Shown here in pieces: positions 48,279 through 61,700 of a DNA stretch of 64,000 nt. A model generated the notes under the pieces. It did no database searches. It saw only the letters and a list, made by a program, of their open reading frames with translations, and was not told the DNA's origin. The translations under genes were made by a program, and so were the position numbers. The DNA comes from Archilochus colubris. Taxonomy: Eukaryota; Chordata; Aves; Apodiformes; Trochilidae. The stretch spans positions 158,046,552-158,110,551 of the forward strand of contig CM041083.1 of the NCBI GenBank assembly GCA_023079485.1, written 5' to 3'. Position 1 is the stretch's first letter. Each line of letters opens with the position of its first letter.

Positions 48279-50744
48279 ATGAAGACAAAGTAAGATACAG
48301 TCAGAAGTTACAAGCCTGTTTTTAAAACAGTTTTCACAGTTTAAATTCATTGGAACGAGACAAACCACTACTGGGAATTTTATTATTTTATCTTAGTTAT
48401 ATACATTACTTTACATGCTATATATTTTATATACTAAAAATGAAGCCTCTTACCTGACTTGTGCTGCAGTGCCAGAGTATTTAGATTATTTTGGCCGTGA
48501 TCTCTGTCAGTCTGCAAAAGTCTGCCTTAAGAGAGGCTGAACTCTTGTTATATTTATTGTTCTTGTCACAATTAATAACTTTTTCTCTTGCTGAGCCTTT
48601 AAGAGAACAACTCTCTTTCCACAGATCTGAAACTAGTCATTTACAGCATGAACTTGTTATGAAATGCATATCTTATTATCCAGTTCTTATTATAGCAACC
48701 TCTTCTTTATTATTTTGGTGATTTCATCATGAGATCTGTTGTTGCTTATGACTTGGCTTTATCTGGTATTGCCTTGCCTTTCTCTCCCACTAGCCAATGT
48801 TGTATTCTTTCTAGCAGATGTGCTTGTACATTTTTGTTACATTTGTATGTTTGCATAGTAGTAATGTCTCTATTCCCTTTCTCTTCAATCCGTTCTCTAT
48901 CCCATTTTGTTTCTAGAATAAACTGTTACACAGGGTTGTAAAGTTCTGAGTTTTTGGTTATTTCAGTGAAGACAATGTAGAATTTATTCAGTTTACTTGT
49001 AGTTGTAGTCGTCCTTGGGTTGATAAACTCTCATTAGCCACTGCTAATGTGCTTTTTCTTAAGTTCAGTTCTTCCTAAAATTCATGGAGCATCTTCCCTA
49101 AATTAAAATTCTGCTTATATGATTCTGTGTAAAATAGCTTTGTATGTACTTTGGTTCTGGTGATTGCATTTAATCAGGAAAGTGGCCAGAGGTGAAGATA
49201 TTGTCATGTTTGTTATGGTTGAATGACTTTTTTTGGCTAAAAGCCGAAGTTAAATAGAGTCCTGAAAATACTTAAGGGTGGGAGATACAGAAATAGTTTC
49301 CTCTACACTGAAAAATGTGAGATAGAATATTTTTCTTGCGTGTGTTCTTAGAGATGTAATGCAGGGAACAAAGAAAAAAAAATAGATAATTGCTGAAAAG
49401 AAACTGAAAGTGTCAGTGGTTGTCCCAAGAGACCATTCTCTTTGTATGGAGAAAACTTTGTAGTGATGCCTTCTTGTGCGTTTTTTTTTTTAATTATACA
49501 AGATAGATCTGTGCTGTTTCAGAAGCCATTTCAGTTATAGAAGATAACCAGATACTGTTAAATATTTTTTCACTTTTATTGTAGTTGAATGAAAATCGGA
49601 TCCATTTTACTTGTGTACTTGTGTTTAATTTAATTTATAGAACCTGCAGTACTTGCTTTTTAGAGTGCGTTGGAGAGGCCTTTGAAAGGCTATTCCAGCA
49701 GCTAGAGTAACCCACTTCTTTCTTATGCCTCCACAATTTTATTTTTTTTAATGAACCTACTTGTTTTTAAAAAATCACATGATAGTAAAGATAATGTGGG
49801 TTGATGTCATAGGCTTGAAAAACAGTGCTGAACTATGAAACTAAAGCTGTGATTAAAAAGATGTGCAGTTTCAGCTCACAACAGGAGCACAGCAGAGTCC
49901 CAACTGAGCAATCAGGTAGTGAGATGACCTTTTTCTTCTGCATCAGTGTGCAGGGAGGAGTTGGACTGTGTAATGTAACTGTTTGTCTTCCTGACTTCTG
50001 GATGTTTGATGTCTTAGCTGTCGTTAGCTCTCTGTTCCTCTCCAGGCAGTGTTCTCTCAAATTCATCAGTCTTCTTTCGAGTTTTCTTAACAATTTCAGA
50101 TGCCTTAGGAGCCCAGTGTAGCTTGTCCTACTGGTCAGTCTCTGTCTTCCCCTAAGCACATCCTAATTGGATTGCAGTTGATGTTCCTTTCCCTGATTTA
50201 TGACAGAATTTTTTTTTTTTAACTTATTTTTTATTTGTCAATATACTGCCTATGCCATGAATTTTCTTTTATGTCGGCATGGATGAAAATTCACATCAGG
50301 ATGATTGATTAATAACTCAAAAAAGATAGCATGCAGGCTGGTAGATGCTTGGAGGGCAGCACACGTGGCTGTTAGAATGGCAGCTGAGCTATTTCCCCCT
50401 CACTAAGAACTGGAGTTCCTCAAGTGTGAGATCCTAGGCATACTAAGTGATGATGAGCTCAGTAATTTTATATATTGTCATTATTGACAATCAAAAAATA
50501 CAAAAATACCAAACTATTAGTCTTTAGGGGAAAATTGTTTGTGCTGTCTAGTGTTATTTTGAGATCTGCTTGTCAAGCTGAGCAGTTTTTGTCCTCAATG
50601 GTTCTTACTGCAAAATTCCTTAAAAATCTGTAGCCCTTGATGAAAGGTAATAGTATTTCCAGTAGTTTTCAGTAACAGTGGGTAATCTACAGATACCTCC
50701 AGTGCAGAAAGAACAGTGTATGTTCTTTACCTCAACTTGTGTAA
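48279..50744. other. Intron 1 sequence, nothing recognised
   Basis: AT-rich unique-looking sequence with short T runs; no exon or repeat family recognised. Confidence 0.5.
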
Positions 50745-51711
50745 GACTTTTTACACTGTTTCCTATAGCATCCCCAGGCTGGCAAAGTGTGATTTAGATA
50801 AGTGGACTGTGAAGTTGATTCAGAACTGGCTGAATGATTGAGCCTGGAGGTTTGTGATCAGTGACACAAAGTCCAGCTGGAGGTAAATCATCAGTAGTAG
50901 ACCCTGGAAGCTGATACTAGAGGCACTGTTGTTTAGTGTCTTCATTAAAGGAGCTAGATGCTGGGACAGAGTGCACCCCCAGGAGGTTCATAGGTGGTAC
51001 AAAACTGGGAGGAATCGCTCACGTAGTCGTGTGGTTGTGTTTCCACTCAGAGGCTGGAGAATTGAGCTGAGAGGAAATCTCACAAAGTGCAACAAGGGGA
51101 AGTGCAGAATCCTGCATCAGAGGCATAACCCCAGGGAGGCACTGACCAGCTGGAAAACAGCTCAGCAGAGAAGTAGCCTAGTGCTGGATAACAACGTGAC
51201 CATGTGCCAGCAAGGCACTTCCATGGCAAAGAAGGCAGGAAGCCTCCCGGGCTAGGCTAGGATGAGTGTTGCTAGCAGATAGGAGGTACTCTCTGCTCAG
51301 CACTGGTGACTGTGTCTGGAGTGTCTATTTCTGGATTTCCCAGTACAGAAGAGATAGACTGGAGAGAGTCCTGTGCAGAGCAGCAAAGGTAATTTAAGGA
51401 TGTGAAGCATTTCTCCTACAAGGAAAGGCTGAGAGAGCTGGGACTGGGCTAATGAATGTTGGGAGGTGATAAGAGGGAGCGTGACTGTTCCCAGTAGTGC
51501 CCACTGACAGGACAAGGGCTAGTGGGAACAAATTAAAAGTCATTGACATGGCAGAGCATTTCAAGAGAAAGCATTTCTTCACTATGGGAGAGGTCAAGCT
51601 CTGACACAAGTTGTCCAGAGAGGTTTAATGTGTGCTTGCACATACTAAAAATCCAGCTGCACAAAGTATTGGGTAACCTATTTTATCTGGCCCTGCTTGA
51701 TACATAGTGTC
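50745..51711 (+). mobile_element. Old CR1 LINE (interrupted near its 3' end)
   Basis: Forward-strand CR1 from the RT region onward: a degraded LFKVFINDL-type region near 50930-50960, then GGTACAAAACTGGGAGGAAT, a CAACAAGGGGAAGTGCAGAA block and AAGGCTGAGAGAGCTGGGAC, to GGCCCTGCTTGA near 51700. Strongly diverged with many stops. Its last ~40 nt reappear at 51900-51940, after an inserted - strand CR1. Confidence 0.8.
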
Positions 51712-51899
51712 AGTCACAAAACAGTTGTGGTTGGAAGGGACTTCTAGAGTTCATCTGATCCGCTTTCTCTGCTCATATGGAACCACCTGGAGCTCATTGC
51801 CCAGGACCATGTCCAGATAGTTTTCAATATTGCCCAGGATGGAGACTGCACAACCTCTGTGGGCAACCTGTGCCAGTGCTTGGTCACCCTCACCTTCTT
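51712..51899 (-). mobile_element. CR1 3' end inserted into the older CR1
   Basis: Reverse-complement CR1 3' terminus (CACAAAACAGTTGTGGTTGG) and 3' UTR up to GGTCACCCTCACC. About 190 bp, lying between the body and the terminus of the + strand CR1. Confidence 0.78.
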
Positions 51900-51940
51900 A
51901 AGAAGTCCCTTCTAACCTCAAAGATTCTGTGATTCCATAA
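51900..51940 (+). mobile_element. Displaced 3' terminus of the CR1 at 50745
   Basis: AAGTCCCTTCTAACCTCAAA and the tail ATTCTGTGATTCC are the expected end of the + strand CR1. Confidence 0.75.
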
Positions 51941-52095
51941 TTCTTAGGAAAATAGACTATAAGGAGAAATGATCTATATGAGGTGTACATGTCTGTCTTC
52001 TGACAGGAGCTGTCACAGGAAACAAAACACACAGAGCGCTGAGCAATTTGCAGGAGAGTTGTGTTGGAAAATATGGTCCTCATGTTGCTGGAAAC

Positions 52096-52390
52096 AGAAT
52101 CATTTAGGTTGGAAAAGACCTTTAAGGTCGTTGAGTCCAACTGTAAACCTAGCACTGCCAACTCTGCCACTAAACCATGGCCCTAAATGCCATGTCTGCA
52201 CATATTTTAAATACCTTCAGGGGACTGAGTACCCCGAGAAGAGCTGGTCTTGTAATTAAAGACTGAGGCAAAGGTGGCATTAAATACCTTAGCCTTTTCC
52301 TCATCCTTTTTCACTGTTTCCCTTGGCATCCAATAGAGATTCTCTTTAGCTCTCCTTTTGTTGTTAATATAGTTATGGAAACATGTTTGG
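52096..52390 (-). mobile_element. CR1 LINE copy with internal deletion
   Basis: 52096-52245 is a reverse-complement CR1 3' end (AGAATCATTTAGGTTGGAAA, with the block CCTAGCACTGCCAACTCTGC). From about 52258 it jumps to sequence from much further 5' in the element (AGACTGAGGCAAAGGTGGCA and AGCCTTTTCCTCATCC), skipping most of ORF2. Confidence 0.72.
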
Positions 52391-55300
52391 GACCTCCATA
52401 CATACTATGATGCAGTAGAAGTAAGGAGACTGAGGGCAGCTGAAAAGCTAGCAACACTTGCTTTTTTAAATGAGGTAAATCTATGAATTTGTCATAATGT
52501 TCTTGTAGGCAAGGCTGCATGATAACAAGATCCAAATGTAAGTAACTTGCTCTGAGTACTTTTCAGCTGTTTTAAGGTCTTTAGTATATTAGAATGTTGC
52601 TGGGGTAGTGGGTAGGTGTCCAGTGGCTATTAGTCCCCAGTTTGGGGATATTATTGCAAAAATTGTAGCTTTTCTCTTCTGCAGCCTGTCTTTCAGCTTT
52701 GTTTTTGTCTTTTTGCTAGCAAACGCGGTATTCAAACTTCTAATGTATCGTATCAGGCAGAAATATAGTCTGTGCACCAGCTGTCATGCAGCTAAGCAAC
52801 TTTGGCTGTGATTTTGGCAGAAGCAGTCACTTTTTTTTTTTCCTACCCTGCCTGCAACTGTGCAGAGAGCAAGGGAAGGTCAAGCAGGGAGGTATGTGTC
52901 AGTAAGTACTTCACAGAGCAAACATTTCCTTATTGGAGATATTTTAAAACCCAGGAATCCTAACCAGTGTTAGCAAAAGGTATTTTTGTACAAATGAAAT
53001 GCATGTGTATTTCATAAAGCTTCCTAATACTTAGTTTTGCATAACACTAAGAGAGTATATGTGTATTCATATGGTACATATAAATTTGTGATGGGAAAAA
53101 TAAAGCATTTAAAAGCTTTGGGAGATACTGTTTTTAAGCCAAGAACAGATTGGGATTTTTTTTTTTTTACCTTTTCCTTCTTTACTCTTGCAGTCTACTG
53201 ATACTGTCCCCATGGTTGAAGGCGTATTGGATACATCAGTAGTAGAAGGAACAATTTCTTGGGGCTGCTTAGTCATGAAAGGGAAGTATCTGCAAAGGCA
53301 AAAAGTAAAGCAAGGAAAGCCTGAGGGAAGTTCAGTTGTAGGGTACTTCAGGGCAACCTCTAGGCATGATGAAATACGTGCTGTGTCCAGTTGTCTCAAA
53401 CCACTTTCACACTAATTAGTAAATTTTTGTTGGAGGGAGCTGAATGGTGTAACCCACAGGTGCACTAAGGACATAATTAGGATTTTAGTGTAGACTTGAC
53501 CTAGTACTTGAGCCATTTTTTGAGAATCTCTCATTTTATAGTTAAAGATATCATCTTTAAGCCTCTACCCTTAAGTGACACATTCTGTATGCCAGTTCTG
53601 TAGAAGACATATAGCATTTTGTTTATGGGAGTTGTTTACTTTGACTTGCTTTATGGACAGTGTTTTAAGGCAGTTCCTTATTATAGATACTTGGGATTCT
53701 TGGACACTGCAGTAGTGCAGAGTTCACAAAGAGGCAGGAGAAATCAGAGGGGATTTTGATTTGAAGGACAGATTGTATGGCTAAATATGGATGGTTTTGT
53801 ACATGGAAGCTCACAGTTGCTTTCAAGAAAAAGTATTCCTTTAGTTTGTAGAAGTAAGGTTGCTGAAGATTGTTAGCTGCTGTAAATGTAGAGAGGTAAC
53901 AAAATAAGGAACCTGCAAGACAAGCAGCAACTTGAATGTGTTTTACAACAATATTCACAGTTTGCATTTTGTCACTGGTACCTCTTCATATCCTTGCCAT
54001 CATCCAGACTCCACATTGTTTCTTGCTCTTTAGTTCTCTAAACATAAAACTTGTTCTCCATCTATTGATGAGGCTGTTAAAGTGCTGCCCACTTATGTTG
54101 TTTTGCTTGTCCCAAACTTCTGTTGAACTTTTATCTTTCCTTGGTTTTTCCTTTGGCTTTATGTTTGCTAACAGCAAGTCTGGATGTCCTGTAAAATATG
54201 ATTAAAAACCAGCTTATTTCTTCCAATAAGGGAAGAAATATGGTCTCAAAGTTTTGAGATCTCTTCAGGTCTTCTGATTAGCCTTGATAGTTTTTTTTCT
54301 TTATTATTCCAGTTCCTATATTTTGAACCCCTTATAAGTGAATTTCTGTAGCAACAGCACAGTGAACAGTAAGTTTTTTTGCTGACAAGTGCACTGATAT
54401 TTATCAGCTGTGGTTCTCCATTATTCTCCATTATGAAATTAAGATGCTTTGAAGCTACATTACAAATTAACAGCTGATCTGGAGTGCTTTGGAGAATGCA
54501 GTAAATGGCATGGGAGACCAGGAACCCAGCAGAGGCTGTGGTTGCTTTAATGTCTCTCCATAATGGCTCTGGCCTTCATCTTTGTGATCATGTGTCAGAA
54601 TATCTGCTTACAGAGCATAAGGGAAAAAAACCCTCAAAATGCACATTGTTGTAGTTCATCAGAAGAGAGCACCTCCTGGGTTTCTGCTTGGCTGAAAACT
54701 GTTGCAGATCTGATAGAAAAAGTAGCTCTGATGTATAGTAAGTTATGTGGTTCTATGAAGAATGGAGAAAGACTAGTTTATGAAGTAGCTAGGTTTTTTC
54801 ACAACTATGATTAAATTAGAATGGTTGGAAAAACTGTCTGAGGCATTTTCAGCATTATTAGAAATTACCTTGGAGAATTTATAGGAGATATAAGGTTCTA
54901 GAAGCCTAGTATTAAGCAAATTGGTAAATAGTGCCTCACTAAAAAAAATGGATAAAGAAAGACTCAAAGTGCTCTAGTACAGTTTATGTTGACTACATTT
55001 CTGAAAGTACTGGAAAAATAATATGTTGTATTAATTAAGATTATTAATTAGTGGCAAAAAAGTTTCATAGTGAGCTGTGTCTGGGAAATTTAATACTTGG
55101 TCACTATTAACAGTTGTCTAAAACCAATGTTTCCAAAATTATGGAAAATAATTAGCATTTCACTAAAAGAAATCTTAGGTGCTAAGCTTGTTCTAAAATC
55201 AGGCAATGTCTGAGTTTGGATCCAGTGCCACATAGTCTGTACTTCAGCTCAGAGCTTGCTCTCAACTGAACTAAACCTTACAATATCTTGTTAGAGCAGA

Positions 55301-57109
55301 TCCAGGAGTAAACCAGAGCTCTGCTTCTCACATTGGATCTGCACTGAGAAGCATGGTCTGTTCCTCAAATGGAAAAGCTTATCCTGCTTATCCTGCCCCT
55401 GCTGTCTGACTGGCTGGACTGTGGCTTTCCTCAAGTGGATTTTTGGGATGTGTTGCCTTCCACCTGTCAGTCTGGCTACCCCTGCTCTAGACAGAACTAC
55501 TGTAAGGGGGGGTTTAAAGCTTCCCCAGCAGACCAACCCTGAGCAGTGCTGGGTGGTGGAGAGCTATGGAGGAGAAGCAGGGAGAAGAGGCCGGGGCGTC
55601 TGGATCTGTCCTGGGTCCTGAACCTTCTGTCCCATCCTTGGCAGCTTCAGCCTTGGAACTGGGGTTACAGGTGGAAAGGTTCAAACTGGGAAAGACTGTA
55701 GATATATTGAAGGTAATAACCTCACAAAAACAACCCCTCCCTACCCAAACAAACAAGCAAACAAAAACAAGCAAAGAAAATCCCAGCCAAAAAACCAGCA
55801 CAGATGTAAAAACTACCAGTGAACAAAAGGAAAGGTAAAAATTCCTCAGGACAGGTGCTACAGACTGATCACATTCAAATGTGAATTCAACAGTTTCATG
55901 CTCCTGGAGTGTTTCAGATTGTCTTTATGGTTTTTTTGGTTTTTTTGTTTGGTGTTTTTTTTATTTATTTATTTTATTTTATTTTTTTTCAAACTGGGTG
56001 AGACAGACTCTTATGTAGGAAAACCTGAAGCATTATTCTTGATCTTTTCTTTGCAGTTGAGCATTGTAGTTTGTTTGGTTTTTTAATAGTCTTATTTTCT
56101 CAACAAGGACTAGATATAAATATAAGAGAATACTGACAATAGATGTCAGGATGTAAATGATTTGTCATGAAGCCTGAAGGAGTTGAGACCACTTAATTTA
56201 TAGAAGACTTTTATTTTTTCCTCAGACATGAAGTAAATTAAACAAATTAAAGCTAGTCATGGAAAAAAAGATGAAAATAAACCAGCTTTTTTACAAAGGA
56301 GATGGAGAAAATAGCATTTAATTGCTGCAGGGGGGGATGGGGTGATTTATAACAGACCTTACAAGGAGCTTTCTAGTAGGATTACTTAGGAAGTGGTGGA
56401 AATGTGATCATTGCCAGTGTTTAATATCTCCACAGGGAAAACATCTGCCAGGAATGAAGTGGAATTTGACTATTACAGTGCTGGACTAGGGAATGGGAAG
56501 ACAACCTTTTGAGGTCCTTTCCAGACCCCAGATAATTCTAGAGTACTTTCTGCTTGTGAAATTGTATTTTAGATTGCTTGAGGACTTGGACAATTTTTCT
56601 GTACCTCTGAAGATTGGAAGAGTCTTAATAAAGATCCTGTACACAGCATTCACGTTGTGCACAGAGAAGCTCTTGCTTGTTGTGTATAAGCATGTTATTT
56701 ATCATGCACTTCTTTGTATACCCTTGGGCATGGGTTATATTCAGGAAAGTGTGGATCGATTCAAGTGACTGACTTGTCTTAGTACAGGCATATGTTTTAA
56801 GTGTGGTGGAGTGGTTTCCATCCTTTATTCTCTTGTTAGCTTTGCATAGTATTGCAGTTTTAATCATGCTGAGTAATTCCTACAGAATTCTGCTCTTATA
56901 CCTGATTTTGTTGTATGCTTGCTGATCCAGATGGTGAACAGATGAAAAGCTCAGTATGCCTCTACTTGGAAGCATCATCAGAAACATGGCATGACACCAG
57001 GAAAAAATGCTAAACTCAGAATGAGAAAAAAAAGTACACTTTCCACAATGTACAAACACATTTATTGTGCAGTCAAATTTTACTTTAGTATGTAAACAAA
57101 CTGTGAGGA
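52391..57109. other. Intron 1 sequence, mostly featureless
   Basis: AT-rich with T runs (13 T at 53156-53168) and a T-rich low-complexity block at 55928-55991. A more GC-rich patch at 55290-55690 is not assigned to any family. Confidence 0.45.
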
Positions 57110-58715
57110 TCACAGAATAGTTAATATTGGAAGGAAACCCTGGAGACCATCTAGTCCAACTTTCCTGATCAAAGTAGGATCAAGGAGAGCAGGTTGCTCT
57201 GAATATTGTCTGGTTGGATTTAGATTACCTTCATGGATGGAGGTTCTGTAGCCTCTTGAGGGCAATGTGTTCCAGGGTACACTATGTTCCATCATTCACT
57301 ACCGTTTGACCCTAGCAATTTGGCCTGTTTTCAGACCAGTTTATCCAGCTTTTGTGAGGGGATGTTGTAACTCGGTGTCAAAAACCTTACTAAAGTTGAA
57401 GTAAAATCCACTTCCTTCTAGTCATGTGCTAAGCTAGTCTTCTCATTGTAAAGGCTGACAGGCTGGTCAAGCATGATTTGCTTAAATACAAGCTGACTGT
57501 TCACTATCACCATATCATCCTTTGCATGTTTCAATCTCCTGATCTTCCTTCTTGCCCTTCTTGAAGATAGGAGTGATGTTTGTGTTCTTCAGTTTTCAGG
57601 AATCTTGCCTAATGGCTTTTACCTTTCAAGGACTGAGAGTGGCCTTGCAGTGTTATCTGCACCCTCCATCAGCACTTGTGGGTGCATTCTCTCAGGTCTG
57701 TTGACTTGCTTAAATAACTCCCTAATACGAGCTTCCTGCACTGAGAGTAAGACATCATTACTCAGACTTTTCTACTGGTCTCAGGGAAATGGCATTGCCA
57801 TGTTTACATTAACCAGTAAACATGTAGGTGACCTGTGTCTTTGTGACCAGGATCTTATTCAGTGCTGAGCTCACGTTTTTCTCTGGCTTTCATTTTGCTA
57901 CCACTGCATCTATAGAAGCCAACCTTGTTTTTCATATCAGCTGCCAGACTGAACACCAGTTGGACTTTGGCATTTCCAGTCCCATCCCTGAACACTCAGT
58001 GTCTTGTGTTTCTCCTCAGTGATGTGACTCCTCTTCCACCTATTGTATGCTTTCTGTTTATGTTTGAGCTTTGTCAGGAGCTCCTTGTTCATCTGTGCAG
58101 GCCTTCTGTTCAACTTCATGCATGTGTAAACAGACCATTAATGGCCATGGAAGTGATCAGTGGAAGTCAGTTCTTTTGCACCCCTTTCTCTCCAGGGGAC
58201 TTCAGCTCATGAGACTCTGTAAAGTAGGTTGCTGAGCTGGTCAGAATCTCTTCCCCTGACCATCTAGGGTTGTAATCCTGATTTTGCCTTGATCCCTTTT
58301 CCTGGGTCCTGAACTTCACTTGCATTGACGCTGCATGCACGACTGCCATCAACCTTCATGCACTTGATTATTTCTTAAATGTCAGCTCCATCAAAGTGCC
58401 TTCTTTCATTGTCTCCTCAATCACGTGTCATGAAATTTCCATGCATGCACTCCAGAAATCTCCTGCACTGCTTGTGCTCTGCTGTGTTCCTTTCTAGTAG
58501 ATACTGGGGTCCTTAACAACCCCTATAAGGACCAGGGCCTGTGAGGTTTCTTGCAGCCTTCATCTACTTCTTCCTGGTCAGGCAGTGTGTAGCAGACAGC
58601 CAAGACAATATTGGTCATATTGGTCTGCTTTCCAGTCCTAATCCTTGAGCTTTCAATTGGGTTGCTATCATCAGTTTCATATTCTGTCTGAATCACTAGG
58701 ACAAGCACAATCTAG
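57110..58715 (-). mobile_element. Ancient CR1 LINE, 3' end to endonuclease region, internally deleted
   Basis: Starts at a reverse-complement CR1 3' terminus (GATCACAGAATAGTTAATAT). The 3' UTR runs to about 57300, then it passes directly to RT-region sequence (ACCTTACTAAAGTTGAAGTA near 57387) and on through the upstream part of ORF2 (CAGTTGGACTTTGGCATTTC near 57957, CAGGAGCTCCTTGTTCATCT near 58076) to the endonuclease region (TAAGGACCAGGGCCTGTGAG near 58526). Very diverged and with no long frame; the oldest and most complete CR1 in the window. Confidence 0.8.
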
Positions 58716-61700
58716 ATGATGTTGTGCAACAACTATGAGAATTTCTGGTGAAGTTCAGATATAAGAAGGTAAAGGAAAATTATAAAACTAAACGTTAGAA
58801 AATTAAAACTACTGTATTTGCTAGTATAATTAATACTTCCCAGAGACTAAAAAAAAAGATTAATGAAGTAATCACATTTTCTGGGCAGTCATTCTATGTT
58901 GATACAATTTTGTTTATTCAAAATAGATTCTTCTTCCCCACCTCTCTTTTGTAACCGAGTTGGTGATACTTAAGTTCTCTAGTGGTGACTTCGGAGTAGT
59001 TGTGCTTTTGTGAGCTGTTGGGTAAAGAAAAGTCTTTGTTAAGTTGTGGTAATCAAGTGTTGCTATATGAGTATTCAAAAATTAGTTCATTACTTCTATA
59101 TCAATGTCCACATGTCAGTACTCACGTTTCACTGTCCTTGAGTTAAGTGTGTTGGTAGATTTAAAGCTTTTTAAGGAACTTGGTGCTGAAAGATGACAGA
59201 AACATGATGATGGTATCTAATGCTTCTTCTGTTTTGAAAGCAAATAAACTAAGCATGCTTTTACTTCCTTTTACTATAGGTGCTACAAAGCTGACTAGAA
59301 ATTGCAGTCATTTTGTTTAACAGCTGTTATTAAAGTAAAATTATTGCCCACTCTTCCCCTTTTTTCCCCCCTTTGGTTTGAGACAGCTTTTCCATATTCC
59401 AGAATTGAATATCTCAGGTCTTTGCTTTTATTCTCAACATATTTGTATTTGAAGGCTGTAATAGCACTATTTACTCCTTCTTTGGGTTCATTTGCCACAA
59501 GCATTTTTCCATCAAAGTATCTGCAAGGTCTGAGCTTATTTGACTTGCACTTCCTTTGTGGTCCAATTCAAAACTGCTAACTTTGTCTCAGATGTTGGAA
59601 TAGCTTGATGAATTTTCCAGAAAACCTGCCTAAGATTTGCTGACAGTCAGAATTTGTTTTTTGTGAACTAAATTGTATCAACAGCTGTGTTAAAGGGTAA
59701 AGGCCTTCTGCCACTAAAGGAGATAGTCAGCATAGAGTTTCAGGACCTTTGTGAATGACAGCATACATCAATTTGCAATTGTTAAATAAAACCATAATTA
59801 ATAATTTGGCTTAAAAAAAACAATCAAGCCATATCAAGGCTTATTAATCTTCAGGAACTAGAAGAATCAGGATTATAATTAACATGTGCGGTTTCCAGCA
59901 GGAAATTACTCATTGCTTGCTTAATGTTGTTTTTCATGAATATACTTGACCATATTATATCCTTTTTGTGTATCAAAACCTTTTGGACTAGTAGTATATG
60001 ACAGCAGAAGTTTGGACAATCATATATATCTTTGTTATATGCAAATGCATTATAAGCATATTAGTATTACTCATAGTAATGAAAGATAGCTCTGAACAGT
60101 TTATAAAGTTAGTGTTGATAAGATTAAAAAAGGTAATCTTTTAATTGCTTTTTAGTTCTGAAGTTTCATTTGGATACAGGGGCAAAATATACTTCATAAC
60201 AAAAATGAAGCAATTGTGGTGTCCTTGAGGTTTTATTTTAAGAAAAAATAGGGAGACAAATGTGGATTTTCAACGTGACATTTGTGTGTCCAAGTTGTTT
60301 CCATGTAAAAAGTCATTCAAGCCTCAGACTTGTTAAAGATAATGACTACTATGGTGGAATAACTAGGAGAAGCTTATACGTGCAGCATCTTTAATGGCTG
60401 ATGTATGAATGAGAGAGATATAATAATAGTACCACCATTTGGAATCCAAATGAGAAAGTAACCCTCTTGCTGATCTTTCCTGCTTGCTAATTGGAATAGG
60501 TGTTGTCAAGGTATCATTGACAGATGAAGTTAGTCTGCAAAATGGTGGGGGTTTTATCACTTTGGAAATGAGCCCAGCCTTAGCAGGGGGAAAAAAAGGC
60601 TTAATTTTGAGGGTTTCTAGATGTATACAGACACATAGAGAAATACATATTCAAATATGTGAGCTGATCCTGTGAAATATTTACAAGATGAAAAAGTGCT
60701 TATAATGTTTGCAGACTATAGCAAATTTGGAGAGTTTGCAAGGATTTTGGCAGGCAGGATTAAATATGAAATGTTTTGGCAACTCGAGTTACTGTCCTTA
60801 AGAAAAAAAAAAAAAGGAATGCTTATCAAGTTCTTTCTGCTAAGTGCAAATTGTACCGTTTTTAAAAAGCATCATAAATGGCAGAGCTGGATGAGGAGTA
60901 TTGGAAACTCAGTTTGTATATTTGCAGGAATATATTTTCATGCTACTCTGATTTATATAGGTCTGCCATGCCATATTTCTGTGAAGCTGCCAAATAATAC
61001 CTGGAATACAGCTAGAAGTGTGACCTTGGAGAAATATGAGGCAATTCTCCATCTTCTCAGCAGGAAATTATAAGTACTGTTTTCAGTTTTGGTCAATGCA
61101 GTTTGCTTGTCATATGGACTGGAAGAGTACAGAAGTATTCCAAAATAAGTCAGGACTTCTACACTTTAAGTTAGGATAGAAGTTTCTTACAAGGTTATTT
61201 GGTCCAGAGCAGAAGATTGAGTCACTACAGAATGGAAGGGGCTGCACTGTTCTTAGTATTTGGCAGCATAATAATAATTAACTGCATTAACATTTAATAA
61301 GGAAGAAAAACTTGTCTGACGTAAGAATTATCTAAACAGTGAAAGAGCTTTATTATGGAAAATTGGACAATAAAGGTTGTAGGAATTTTTTCCTCCACTT
61401 CTTAGGTGGGTTATATACTGTTATGTAGTGAAACTTCACGTACTGAAGGAACCCTAAGAGGTCATGTAAGTTCTCTTTCTAAACTTTGATTTACTGGGAA
61501 GAGTGAGGGGCTCCCCCTCACTGTATCACTTCTGTTAACTCCAGGCTAATGGTGGTTCCTTATTAGAAAAGTAGAGAGCTGATTTGTTTCTGTAGGAGGT
61601 GTCCTGATGATGAATATACCTCCCTCTTTGTTAGTAGGTGGAGATGGGAAAGGTGAAGAAATTTCTAGCAGGCAATTTTCTTGAGATACTCTGCAGGGGT

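Noticed and set aside
60672..61073. 133-codon + strand frame in intron 1
   Set aside because: Contains a K-rich run from an A tract, has no recognisable domain, and lies in featureless intron.
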